Positions 41,950 to 50,524 of a stretch of DNA of 64,000 nucleotides are shown here, piece by piece (the stretch's first letter is position 1; every line of letters begins with the position of its first letter). The notes beneath the pieces are model-generated. The model made no database searches and was not told where the DNA came from. It saw nothing but the letters and a program-made list of their open reading frames with translations. Origin of the DNA: JADCRZ01 sp037718865 (GTDB taxonomy: Bacteria > Bacteroidota > Bacteroidia > Chitinophagales > Chitinophagaceae); NCBI GenBank assembly GCA_037718865.1, contig JBBJMP010000003.1, forward strand, positions 372,001-436,000, given 5' to 3'. The position numbers and the translations under genes were made by a program.

Positions 41950-42879
41950 TCAAGCTTTAACCTTAAACAGTGTCTTACTCAATTCTTTAACTCCATCGTT
42001 ATACGAAGTCGGCCTCAGGCCGAAAGTATCTTCAAATTTGGAAGAATCAAAAATGTAATCGTATTTGTATTGATAATACAACTCTGCAGTTTCTCCAGTT
42101 AACTTATTAAAAATCCCGATGGCATGTAGCATAAATTTGTTTATAGTTGTATACCTGGGATCGCGGTTAAATGTACTTGCAGCCAGCTCAATGAATGCTT
42201 TGCCGGTCATGGCCTTTGCAGTAGGTAAATGCCAGACCTGGCTATCTGATGCAGGAGTTTGTCCGAGCAGGTACATAGCCTTGCCCGCATCGGGCACATA
42301 CGTAAAAGCATGTTTTTTGCTGACATTACCAAGCCACATGGCCTTTTCGCCTTTTGCATATTTTGCCAGGACCATGGAATCGTAAAAGGAATTCAGGGAT
42401 TCGGCTCCATAGAAATCGGCAGCTCTCGCAATACTTGCTTTGATGTTTCCTGCAAGCGTTTCATCCATCAGCTTACGGGCGATCTTTGCCCGGATTTCTC
42501 CTTTAACAGACAAAGGATTATAAGGAGTGTTTTCATTCATCGATCCATTAACGTGTCCATACATGTAAACATTATCAAAGAAGATAAGACGGGCACCTGT
42601 TGTTTGGGCTGCATCAATCAGGTTCTGCATGATCACCGGCCACTCTGCTGCCCAGACCTTTTTATTATATGGTAAACCCGCGCACATATAGATCACCGAC
42701 GAGCCTTGAACGGCTTTTTGAACTTCTTTATTATTTTTAAGATCTGCCCCCTGCCATTCAATACCGGGAAACCGGGTCACTGCACTCCGGCTTACCAAAC
42801 GGATGCTGTGGCCATTTTTAATTAATTCGTTTGCCAGGCTATTTGAAATCGGACCGCCAGCTCCTAATATCGTATGCAT
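41950..42879 (-). CDS. NAD-dependent epimerase/dehydratase family protein (extended SDR)
   Basis: 309 aa Rossmann-fold protein: N-terminal TILGAGGPISNSLANELI nucleotide loop, LVSRS after strand 2, DLKNNKEVQKAVQGSSVIYMCAGLPY, VYMYGHVNGSMNENTP and RAADFYGAESL. Similar to Bacteroidota atypical SDR/NmrA-like reductases. Substrate unknown. It lies 68 nt downstream of a same-strand Crp-type regulator, so the two may form an operon. Confidence 0.82.
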   Translation of the reverse strand: MHTILGAGGPISNSLANELIKNGHSIRLVSRSAVTRFPGIEWQGADLKNNKEVQKAVQGSSVIYMCAGLPYNKKVWAAEWPVIMQNLIDAAQTTGARLIFFDNVYMYGHVNGSMNENTPYNPLSVKGEIRAKIARKLMDETLAGNIKASIARAADFYGAESLNSFYDSMVLAKYAKGEKAMWLGNVSKKHAFTYVPDAGKAMYLLGQTPASDSQVWHLPTAKAMTGKAFIELAASTFNRDPRYTTINKFMLHAIGIFNKLTGETAELYYQYKYDYIFDSSKFEDTFGLRPTSYNDGVKELSKTLFKVKA

Positions 42880-42947
42880 ACTATTTATTTAGGCATGCAA
42901 GCTACAACCCGGCAAAGGCCTTAAGCATTAACAAAAGATAAGAAAGA

Positions 42948-43577
42948 TCAGGATGCCATTTTTTGTTTAGACCGCGAAACATAGATGCGTTTGCGGATCC
43001 GGGACAGAGAGACGGGTGTTACCCCCAGATAATTAGCAAGATAACGCTGTGGTATCAGTTGTAAAAACTTGGGTTGCTGATCGAGCAACAACAAATAACG
43101 TTCTTCCGGTGTTTGCGTAACAAAGGAAAGTACTCTTTCTTCATAGCAGCAAATCAGGTATTCGGCAATGGTACGGCCAAAACGTTCCATCTTAAATGCT
43201 ATGTTTTCATCGGCAAGCAGTGTTTGCAGGGAAGCGTGTGAAAAACAAACAAGCTTTGAGTCTTCCATAGCTTCAATAGTAATACTGACTGGAACTCTTT
43301 GTAGGAATGAACGATAAGAAGAAATGAGATCATTTTCAAAACAAAAATAACTGGATATTTCAATACCTTCTCTGACAAAATAAAATCGAAAAGAGCCCCG
43401 AAGAATAAAGCCAACTTCGTTGCATATTTTATCTCCGGTAATAAACACATCTTTTTTCTTTAATGATCTAAAATAAAGATGCGCAGTAAAGATCTGCCAT
43501 TCATCGTCTGTAAACGATACAAATTTTTTTAGAGAGGTTCGGTATTGAGCCAGTTCAAGTTGAGTTGCCGTTTCCAT
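42948..43577 (-). CDS. Crp/Fnr family transcriptional regulator
   Basis: 209 aa. N-terminal cyclic-nucleotide-binding-like barrel (residues about 20-130; VFITGDKICNEVGFILRGSFRFYF, ISSYFCFENDLISSYRSFL, SITIEAMEDSKLVCF). C-terminal helix-turn-helix (about 145-200; EERYLLLLDQQPKFLQLIPQ, LANYLGVTPVSLSRIRKRI). The phosphate-binding Arg typical of cAMP binding is not evident, so the ligand may differ. Probably controls the downstream SDR gene and others (inference). Confidence 0.88.
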   Translation of the reverse strand: METATQLELAQYRTSLKKFVSFTDDEWQIFTAHLYFRSLKKKDVFITGDKICNEVGFILRGSFRFYFVREGIEISSYFCFENDLISSYRSFLQRVPVSITIEAMEDSKLVCFSHASLQTLLADENIAFKMERFGRTIAEYLICCYEERVLSFVTQTPEERYLLLLDQQPKFLQLIPQRYLANYLGVTPVSLSRIRKRIYVSRSKQKMAS

Positions 43578-43661
43578 TGTGTAAAGTTACGCTGAAGAAA
43601 TGACACCTTTTGCAGCGCGGATATTTTAAATGGATCGGTTTGAAAATGGTACCTTACCCCA

Positions 43662-43907
43662 ATGGAAGAATCCTTCGAGCTATCCGTTGAGTATAATAAT
43701 CAGGAAAAGCTTCTACCCGTTAAGATAATGACTATGGGATATTCATATAAAATCTTCGTAAATGTCGAAGGAATTGACGTCATTTTGGAACCCGATGAAG
43801 AACGCCATTTCCGGGCGATTATTGATCCCATACAGAATAGTAAGTTGCCGGCCCAAGCGTATATTATCGCTATCACAAAAGCCCTGGAAACACTTCTCAG
43901 GGGATGA
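43662..43907 (+). CDS. Small conserved-looking protein, unknown function
   Basis: 81 aa, no signal peptide or TM. MEESFELSVEYNNQEKLLPV, IMTMGYSYKIFVNVEGIDVILEPDEERHF and AYIIAITKALETLLRG suggest a small alpha/beta domain. I have no named family; the composition and clean start make it a credible gene. Divergent from the Crp-type gene, with 84 nt between the starts. Confidence 0.55.
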   Translation: MEESFELSVEYNNQEKLLPVKIMTMGYSYKIFVNVEGIDVILEPDEERHFRAIIDPIQNSKLPAQAYIIAITKALETLLRG

Positions 43908-44038
43908 CGTTATATGTGTTTGACAAATTACTTTTGCCACGATGATGCGTTACTTGATAATTAACCACTAAGTAGTATTGCCGGCATTTACTTATTGCAG
44001 TATTTTCATGCCTGTTCCTTATCATTTAGGGCACGTTA

Positions 44039-46108
44039 ATGCTAAATCTTATAATCGTGAAAAATTTTGTTTGCTTTATTTCTTTACTGATCATGTTGAC
44101 GCCCGTATGTCATAAGTCCATGTCTCAACAGGTGTTGATGCAGGGATGGTATTGGGATTATCCAAAAACGGCGAATGGACACAGTTGGGCGGATACTTTA
44201 CGCCTTAAGGCCGGTTCACTTAAGGCTGCCGGTATCAACCATATATGGTTTCCGCCTCATGCAGTAGCCAATTACGGTAACGCAAGCAATGGATACGATC
44301 CCCAGGACCTTTTTATAGGAAACCAGACTACCGGGCTGGGCACAAGGCCAAACTTGAATGCCATGCTAACAGCATTCACCAGTCAGGGTATCATACCCGT
44401 GGCTGATCTTATTTTCAACCACAGAGACGGAGGTAAACCCGAACTCAACACGCCGGTTAAAAGATACATTACCGAGACGTTTAATCCGTCAAAACAACCA
44501 TATCCTTCAGACCGGTTCAGGTGTGCATTGTTGTTAGGTGGCACAAGCGGCAATGGCGCTGGAGATTATTATATTAAAATAGCTTCCAAGACACAGGATA
44601 GCCGCTTCTTTAACATGAATTACCGGTTATATATCCGTACAAAATTTCTGGGTGTCGCTCATCCTGACACCTTACGCGAGTCGGAACCAAACGGGGGAAA
44701 TGATTGCGGCAATGGATTCAACATCATTCCCTTGCGCAGGAATATGTTGGCCAAAATCGATGCACTGGGATGCAAAACCGATGAGTTTAAGCTTACGCTG
44801 ACTTCAGCTGATTTTGATGCTGCAGGAGATACGTTAATTATTTCTTTGAATAATGCAGGCAATGTGTATTCAGACCACCGAATCTATGGTATCTTCAGTT
44901 CCGCCAGGAATAAGGACATTGTCGCCGATATGATGTACCAGACCTTTACTGATTTCACTCAAATGCCCAGCGGGAGAGGGATGATGAACCATGAATTTTT
45001 TAAGCCAAATTCTGCAAATGTTTCCTCCACATTTCTTGACGGCGATTGGGATAGAATGGATTTTTTTTATGACTATGACCAGTCTCAAAAACGGCTAAAA
45101 GACAGCCTCATCAATTATACTAAATGGAATTGGACCGAGCTGGGGGTAAGGGGTTTACGCATGGATGCAGTAAAACATTTTGATCCGGTCTTCATAAGCG
45201 ATATGCTGGATAGCCTGCATAAATCAGGCATGGATCCGGGATTGGTTGTCGGAGAATGGTATAGCAGCAATACTGCAGAGTTAAAAGGATGGCTTGAAAC
45301 CGTAACAGCCAATATGGAACCATCAACAAAAGCGGCGATTTCACCCAGAATATTTGATTTTGCATTGCGGGAAAGTTTACGCAAGGCCTGCGATGACCGC
45401 GGCTTCGATGTACGCAGGGTATTTAATGAAAGCCTTCATGACGCCGCACAGGTAAGCGGCTTTAACATACTTACGTTTATAAACAATCATGACTTCAGGG
45501 ATTCGACTGGTTTTGCCTCATTAATCAAACACAATCCCATCCTTGCATACGCTTATATTATTACAAACAACCAGTTAGGTCTTCCAACCATTTTTTATCC
45601 GGATTACTACGGCTATCCTTTGCCGAATGACAGCATGTATAAATACCACCCAATAGGTTTACCGGTACTGCAAAACGAAATAAATACACTCCTTCAGGTT
45701 TTGAAGAAGTACATAAACGGCTCGCCAGGCATTGATTATCTCAACCGGTTGAACACCCCATTTTCGGGAAAATTTTTATCCGGTTCAACTGATAAAGCGC
45801 TTATTTACCAAATTCAGGGTTTTGCAGGTAATCAAAATAAAGAGGTCATAATGGCTTTGAACTTCAGTACTTCTTCCCTTAAATGTGATCAACAGATTAA
45901 CAATAGGGGAGGAACAATCAAGACTAGTACGAGGTTTACAGAAATTTCCGGAAATTCGCCTTTTCCATATGCCTTGGTAGACGAAGGCCGCCAGGTTTAC
46001 CTGGAAGTACCTCCTAAGTCGTATGGAATATGGATACAGGGAACTATGCCTGTCATTACCGGCACTTCAAAAGCTAAGAATCCTGAAATTATCTATAATG
46101 CTTTTTAA
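44039..46108 (+). CDS. Secreted alpha-amylase family (GH13) enzyme
   Basis: 689 aa. N-terminal signal peptide (FVCFISLLIMLTPVCHKSMSQ). The GH13 barrel starts at VLMQGWYWDYP. Conserved regions: VADLIFNHRDGG (region I), GLRMDAVKHFDP with the nucleophile Asp376 (region II), VGEWYSS with the acid/base Glu406 (region III) and FINNHDFRD with Asp485 (region IV). An insert of about 130 residues (about 150-280) interrupts the domain between regions I and II. A C-terminal beta domain follows (LNFSTSSLKCDQQ...). Hydrolyses alpha-1,4-glucans outside the cytoplasm. Confidence 0.93.
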   Translation: MLNLIIVKNFVCFISLLIMLTPVCHKSMSQQVLMQGWYWDYPKTANGHSWADTLRLKAGSLKAAGINHIWFPPHAVANYGNASNGYDPQDLFIGNQTTGLGTRPNLNAMLTAFTSQGIIPVADLIFNHRDGGKPELNTPVKRYITETFNPSKQPYPSDRFRCALLLGGTSGNGAGDYYIKIASKTQDSRFFNMNYRLYIRTKFLGVAHPDTLRESEPNGGNDCGNGFNIIPLRRNMLAKIDALGCKTDEFKLTLTSADFDAAGDTLIISLNNAGNVYSDHRIYGIFSSARNKDIVADMMYQTFTDFTQMPSGRGMMNHEFFKPNSANVSSTFLDGDWDRMDFFYDYDQSQKRLKDSLINYTKWNWTELGVRGLRMDAVKHFDPVFISDMLDSLHKSGMDPGLVVGEWYSSNTAELKGWLETVTANMEPSTKAAISPRIFDFALRESLRKACDDRGFDVRRVFNESLHDAAQVSGFNILTFINNHDFRDSTGFASLIKHNPILAYAYIITNNQLGLPTIFYPDYYGYPLPNDSMYKYHPIGLPVLQNEINTLLQVLKKYINGSPGIDYLNRLNTPFSGKFLSGSTDKALIYQIQGFAGNQNKEVIMALNFSTSSLKCDQQINNRGGTIKTSTRFTEISGNSPFPYALVDEGRQVYLEVPPKSYGIWIQGTMPVITGTSKAKNPEIIYNAF

Positions 46109-46132
46109 ACAGGAACTACTCAATTCCATCAT

Positions 46133-47356
46133 TTGAAGAAACGATTAATTGTTATTGGCGGAGGGGCAGCTGGTTTTTTTTGTGCTGTTAACGCAGCAAG
46201 GCTTAATGCAGACCTGGAAGTGATTATTCTTGAAAAAACCAATAAGATACTATCAAAGGTTAAAGTCAGTGGAGGTGGAAGGTGTAACGTAACACACGCC
46301 TGTTATGATTTAGCTGAGATGGTGAAAGGATATCCACGGGGTAGCCGGTTTCTAAACAAGGCTTTTCGTCAATTTTTTACTACCGATACCATTAGATGGT
46401 TTGAAGAAAGAGGGGTAGCGCTAAAAACAGAAGAAGACGGACGGATGTTTCCTTTAACCGACTCATCTCAGACCATCATCAACTGCCTTATTACGGAAGT
46501 GAACAGATATGGTGTTCAGATCATGATGAATGCTGACGTAAAACAAATTATACCGGGGGTTGATAAATTCAGCGTTTTAGTCTCCGGTTCTCCCTTGCTA
46601 ACTGCTGACTACATCTGTGTAGCCAGTGGCGGATATCCCAGGAAGCCCATGTTCGAATGGTTATCTACGCTGGGTCATTCAGTTGAAGAGCCGGTACCTT
46701 CTTTATTTACGTTGAATATGCCTGGCAATTCAATTGTTGCTTTAATGGGGATATCGGTTGAGCATGTGGTTGCCAGGATAGCCGGTACAAGCCTTCAGCA
46801 GGCCGGTCCTTTACTGATAACACACTGGGGCATGAGCGGTCCGGTAATCTTAAAACTAAGCGCATGGGGAGCCAGGGAACTTGCAACCGCCCGTTACGAA
46901 TGTGTCGTTATTATTAATTGGGTACCTCTATTTAATGAAAATAGCCTGCGCGAGGAAATGCAGCAGATCCGTTTCAGGATCGCTGGCCAGAAATTGGCAA
47001 ATAAAAATCCTTTTCATTTGCCCCAGCGATTGTGGGAATACCTGCTGGAAGAATCTGGCATTTCGACTGACTTGCGGTGGGCCGATCTGCCCGGAAAAGA
47101 ACAAAATATGCTTATTAAAAATTTGTGTGTTAAAGAATTTACTGTGAAGGGAAAGACCACTTTTAAAGAAGAATTCGTTACATCAGGCGGTATAAATCTG
47201 GGCGAGGTGGATAATAACACTTTGATGAGTAAGGTTGTACCGGGCCTTTTCTTCGCCGGCGAAGTGTTAAACGTAGACGGAATAACCGGGGGATATAATT
47301 TTCAGCATGCCTGGACAAGCGGCTATATTGCCGCAAAATCGATAGCAGGATTGTAA
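46133..47356 (+). CDS. NAD(P)/FAD-dependent oxidoreductase, HI0933/BaiN family
   Basis: 407 aa. TTG start at 46133 (MKKRLIVIGGGAAGFFCAVNAA): the FAD Rossmann loop begins at residue 8, as in all homologues. Family signature VKVSGGGRCNVTHAC, then YICVASGGYPRKPMFEWL, LLITHWGMSGPVILKLSAWGA and the C-terminal GLFFAGEVLNVDGITGGYNFQHAWTSG. The function of this flavoprotein family is mostly unsettled. It lies 25 nt after the amylase gene on the same strand. Confidence 0.92.
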   Translation: MKKRLIVIGGGAAGFFCAVNAARLNADLEVIILEKTNKILSKVKVSGGGRCNVTHACYDLAEMVKGYPRGSRFLNKAFRQFFTTDTIRWFEERGVALKTEEDGRMFPLTDSSQTIINCLITEVNRYGVQIMMNADVKQIIPGVDKFSVLVSGSPLLTADYICVASGGYPRKPMFEWLSTLGHSVEEPVPSLFTLNMPGNSIVALMGISVEHVVARIAGTSLQQAGPLLITHWGMSGPVILKLSAWGARELATARYECVVIINWVPLFNENSLREEMQQIRFRIAGQKLANKNPFHLPQRLWEYLLEESGISTDLRWADLPGKEQNMLIKNLCVKEFTVKGKTTFKEEFVTSGGINLGEVDNNTLMSKVVPGLFFAGEVLNVDGITGGYNFQHAWTSGYIAAKSIAGL

Positions 47357-47364
47357 AAGCACTC

Positions 47365-47398
47365 AGCAGTCGGGAGTCAGGAATAAGGACTCGGGGAT
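47365..47398. repeat. GGGAGTC-type phrase
   Basis: CTCAGCAGTCGGGAGTCAGGAATAAGGACTCGGGG: degenerate copies of a GTCGGGAGTCAGGA phrase directly after the HI0933-type gene, resembling the array at 53983-54077. Confidence 0.5.
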
Positions 47399-47434
47399 CA
47401 TTTAGTTAAAATCATTTGCGATTTGTTATGACAT

Positions 47435-47485
47435 TTCTTTGTGCTTCCTCCTTTGTGCAATCTTCGTGCCCTTCGTGGTTAAACA
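47435..47485. repeat. CTTTGTG/CTTCGTG-type phrase
   Basis: Degenerate direct repeats CTTTGTGC, CTTTGTGCAA, CTTCGTGCC, CTTCGTGGTTAAA in the 191-nt gap between two convergent genes. Similar wording recurs in other bacterial intergenic regions (from memory, not checked). Confidence 0.45.
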
Positions 47486-47547
47486 TACCTGCAAAGCGAT
47501 GCAAACGGGGAAACACAAAGCAGAGAAGGCAAATTAACCATCACAGG

Positions 47548-47991
47548 TCAACTCACCAGTCTCCGGTGATAATTTATCTGTCCTAAATGATAATTCATAT
47601 GGTTGATAAGATGTAACAGGAAATACTCCGTAGTCACAGGTTCATCCAGAACCTGCTGTGGGTAAACCTTTTCAAGCTCTTTCTTACTTATTTGTTCCAG
47701 CGTATCCCTCACTACAGTTTTGGTGTCTTGTATACCCTCCAGTAACTTAAGGCGCGGGATATTTTTCAGGGTAAATTCAGCATTCCGGTTTCTGACATAA
47801 CCCGAATCTCCCAGGACCGCACCGATATAATGCTGCAGGTTACCCGTTATGTGCAAACACAGGTTGCCTCCACTATTTTGAATGGCCCCTTCCGTTTTCC
47901 AGATTACTCCTTCATCAGTATATAACTTTAATTCATCGATGAGTTTGTTAAGGTCTTTTTCAAATAACAGAATTAATACGGGAGTAATCAT
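47548..47991 (-). CDS. DinB-like (DUF1572) protein
   Basis: 147 aa four-helix-bundle protein. Histidines at the DinB metal positions: CLHITGNLQHYIG and LLHLINHMNYHLGQINYHRR. DinB superfamily members are metal-dependent, some of them thiol transferases; activity unknown here. Single gene. Confidence 0.8.
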   Translation of the reverse strand: MITPVLILLFEKDLNKLIDELKLYTDEGVIWKTEGAIQNSGGNLCLHITGNLQHYIGAVLGDSGYVRNRNAEFTLKNIPRLKLLEGIQDTKTVVRDTLEQISKKELEKVYPQQVLDEPVTTEYFLLHLINHMNYHLGQINYHRRLVS

Positions 47992-48131
47992 ACAGTATAA
48001 TTATTATAACTTTTATAAAAATAAAAAAAGGCTTGCTTTTGAAATCAATTTTACTGGATTATTCTAAAAAAAGGTGCCGCGAAGTTTGCATACGAAACAG
48101 GCTATTATTCAAAACAAAGGTGCAATCAATC

Positions 48132-48162
48132 CTTGGCTGTTTTGTATTTTGGTATATCTTTG
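48132..48162 (+). promoter_or_regulatory. Promoter of rpsA
   Basis: CTTG (48132-48135), 19-nt spacer, TATCTTTG (48155-48162): good fit to the Bacteroidota promoter, 34 nt before the ATG at 48197. Confidence 0.75.
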
Positions 48163-48196
48163 CAGCCCCGAATTTTATAAACAATCGGGTTTAATT

Positions 48197-50356
48197 ATGA
48201 GTGAAAACAATATTGTTAATTTAAACGCTGATGTACAGGAGACTCCTTCACAAAAAGAGGAGGCTACAGCGACACAAAATACACCTGTTCAGGAGCAAAA
48301 TGCTCCGCCCTCACCAGTTCAGGAGCAGGAAATACCGCCCTCACCTGTTCAGGAGCAGGAAATACCGCCCTCACCTGTTCAGGAGCAGGACATCCAACCC
48401 TCACCGATTCAGGAGCAGGAAATGCCGCCCTCACCTGTTCAGGAGCAGGATACCCAACCCTCACCAGTTCAGGAGCAGGACATCCAACCCTCGCCTGTTC
48501 TGGACCAGAACACCCGGCACGCAAATGTTCAGGAGCAGAACATACAATCGGCTCCTACGGCTCATGACGATTTTGACTGGAGCATTGACAAACGAAACGT
48601 TTCTTCATACACCAATGAAGAAAGAGAAAAGTACGATAAAGTATATGATAATACTTTTGTCGCTATTACCGACGGTGAATTAGTAAAAGGACTTGTTGTT
48701 GCGTTAACTAAAACCGATGTAGTCATCAATATCGGATTCAAAAGTGATGGACTTGTTTCATTAAACGAATTCCGTGATACCCCCGGCCTGAAGGTTAGTG
48801 ATGAAGTGGAAGTAATGGTAATTGAAAAGGAGGACAGGGAAGGCCATTTACATCTCAGCCGCAAGCAGGCACGTACCACCCGAGCCTGGGAAAAGATCGT
48901 TGAAGTGCACAAGACGGGTGAAATTGTTACCGGTACGGTTACGAGCAAAACCAAGGGTGGTTTAATCGTTGACGTATTTGGTATGGAAACCTTTCTTCCC
49001 GGGTCGCAGATTGACGTTAAGCCTGTTACTGATTACGATCAGTTCGTGGGTAAAACCATGGAATTTAAAGTGGTTAAAATCAATGAAGCGATCAAGAATG
49101 CTGTTGTATCTCACAAGGCACTGATCGAGAGTGATATTGAAGCACAGCGTGCGGAGATAATGAGTAAGCTGGAAAAGGGCCAGGTTTTGGAAGGAACAAT
49201 AAAAAACATTACCGATTTTGGTGCATTTATGGACCTTGGTGGACTAGACGGCCTGCTGTATATCACCGATATCAGTTGGGGTCGAATCAGCCATCCCTCA
49301 GAAGTGTTAAAGCTTGATCAGAAACTAAACGTGGTTGTACTTGATTTCGACGACGATAAGAAACGGATCAGTCTTGGTTTAAAACAACTGACTCCTCATC
49401 CTTGGGATGTTTTGCCGGAAACGATCAGGGAAGGTGAGATTGTGAAGGGTAGGGTAGTGAATATCGAAGACTACGGTGCTTTTCTCGAAATCATGCCCGG
49501 AGTGGAAGGATTGGTTCACGTTAGTGAGATCACCTGGGCAAATACGCCAATCAATGCGAAGGAATTTTTTAAACTGGGAGACGAATACAAGGCTAAAGTG
49601 GTTACCCTCGACAAGGATTCCCGGAAAATGAGCTTGTCTATCAAGCAGCTCACTCCTGATCCATGGAATGAAATAGAAAACAAATACCCTGTAGATAGCC
49701 GTCATAAAGGTTTGGTGAAAAACATTACTCCTTACGGTGTTTTTGTTGAGTTGGAGCCAGGCATCGGAGGTATGATCCATATCAGTGATCTCAGCTGGCT
49801 AAAACGTTTTAATCATCCATCGGAGTATACCAAGGTTGGTGAGCACATTGATATCATCATACTGGGCATAGACAAGGATAACCGCAAATTGCAGCTTGGT
49901 CATAAACAACTGGAAGAGGATCCCTGGAACGCGTTGGAAGATACCTTTGGTGTGGGAACTACTCATGAAGGAACCGTTATTAAAAAAGATGACAAGGGCG
50001 CTTTAGTGCAGCTTTCATATGGTTTAGAAGGATTTGCTCCAAACCGTCATCTCAATAAAGAAGATGGCACCCTGGTAACCGCAGATCAGACTGCGCCTTT
50101 CATGGTGATTGAATTTGACAGGAATGAAAAGCGTATAGTCCTTTCACATACCCGTATCTGGGAGCAGGCGAAAATGGAGGAAAAAGAAGCTGCCCGGAAA
50201 GAAGCCAGACTTGAAGCAGATAAAACTAAAAAGGTGGTTAAAACCATGCAGAATAAAGTAGAAAAAGCTACTCTAGGTGATCTTGGAGCCCTGGCACAGA
50301 TAAAGGAAAGACTACAGCAGGGTGAAAAAGAAAGTGAAGAAGGAAAAGAAGGGTAG
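48197..50356 (+). CDS. rpsA: 30S ribosomal protein S1 with N-terminal repeat tract
   Basis: 719 aa from ATG 48197 (MSENNIVNLNADVQETPSQ); the open frame extends upstream but across the promoter. Residues about 30-118 are nine 10-residue repeats (PVQEQEIPPS type). Six S1 RNA-binding domains follow, beginning ELVKGLVVALTKTDVVINIG, GEIVTGTVTSKTKGGLIVDV, GQVLEGTIKNITDFGAFMDL, GEIVKGRVVNIEDYGAFLEI, DSRHKGLVKNITPYGVFVEL and GTTHEGTVIKKDDKGALVQL. The C-terminal tail is Lys/Glu-rich. S1 binds mRNA leaders and helps initiation; in Bacteroidota it favours A/U-rich leaders in place of Shine-Dalgarno pairing. Confidence 0.95.
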   Translation: MSENNIVNLNADVQETPSQKEEATATQNTPVQEQNAPPSPVQEQEIPPSPVQEQEIPPSPVQEQDIQPSPIQEQEMPPSPVQEQDTQPSPVQEQDIQPSPVLDQNTRHANVQEQNIQSAPTAHDDFDWSIDKRNVSSYTNEEREKYDKVYDNTFVAITDGELVKGLVVALTKTDVVINIGFKSDGLVSLNEFRDTPGLKVSDEVEVMVIEKEDREGHLHLSRKQARTTRAWEKIVEVHKTGEIVTGTVTSKTKGGLIVDVFGMETFLPGSQIDVKPVTDYDQFVGKTMEFKVVKINEAIKNAVVSHKALIESDIEAQRAEIMSKLEKGQVLEGTIKNITDFGAFMDLGGLDGLLYITDISWGRISHPSEVLKLDQKLNVVVLDFDDDKKRISLGLKQLTPHPWDVLPETIREGEIVKGRVVNIEDYGAFLEIMPGVEGLVHVSEITWANTPINAKEFFKLGDEYKAKVVTLDKDSRKMSLSIKQLTPDPWNEIENKYPVDSRHKGLVKNITPYGVFVELEPGIGGMIHISDLSWLKRFNHPSEYTKVGEHIDIIILGIDKDNRKLQLGHKQLEEDPWNALEDTFGVGTTHEGTVIKKDDKGALVQLSYGLEGFAPNRHLNKEDGTLVTADQTAPFMVIEFDRNEKRIVLSHTRIWEQAKMEEKEAARKEARLEADKTKKVVKTMQNKVEKATLGDLGALAQIKERLQQGEKESEEGKEG
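48284..48550. repeat. 30-bp coding minisatellite in rpsA
   Basis: Nine 30-bp units; the core GTTCAGGAGCAGGA recurs every 30 nt, followed by variable AATACCGCCCTCACCT-type halves. The central six copies are nearly identical; the first and the last two are degenerate. In frame, encoding 10-residue repeats. Confidence 0.92.
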
Positions 50357-50378
50357 AAATTATCAGATTACAAAACGG

Positions 50379-50408
50379 GGCTGTCTAAACATTAGGCAGC
50401 CTTTTTTT
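50379..50408 (+). terminator. Rho-independent terminator after rpsA
   Basis: GGCTGTCTA / TAGGCAGCC (50379-50387 and 50393-50401; one G-U pair), loop AACAT, then seven T. Confidence 0.92.
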
Positions 50409-50524
50409 GTGCCTGATCTGCAAAACGTCGTAAAGGCTGGGACTAAAAAACCTTAAAATCTTTAATAAAAAAAAATCCCAACCACATGGATTGGGATCAC
50501 AATAATGATAATTTTCAGGATGCG

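Noticed and set aside
48264..48524. CRISPR-like regular repeats and antisense frame in the rpsA repeat region
   Set aside because: The 30-bp units are contiguous without unique spacers and lie inside a coding frame; no cas genes in the window.
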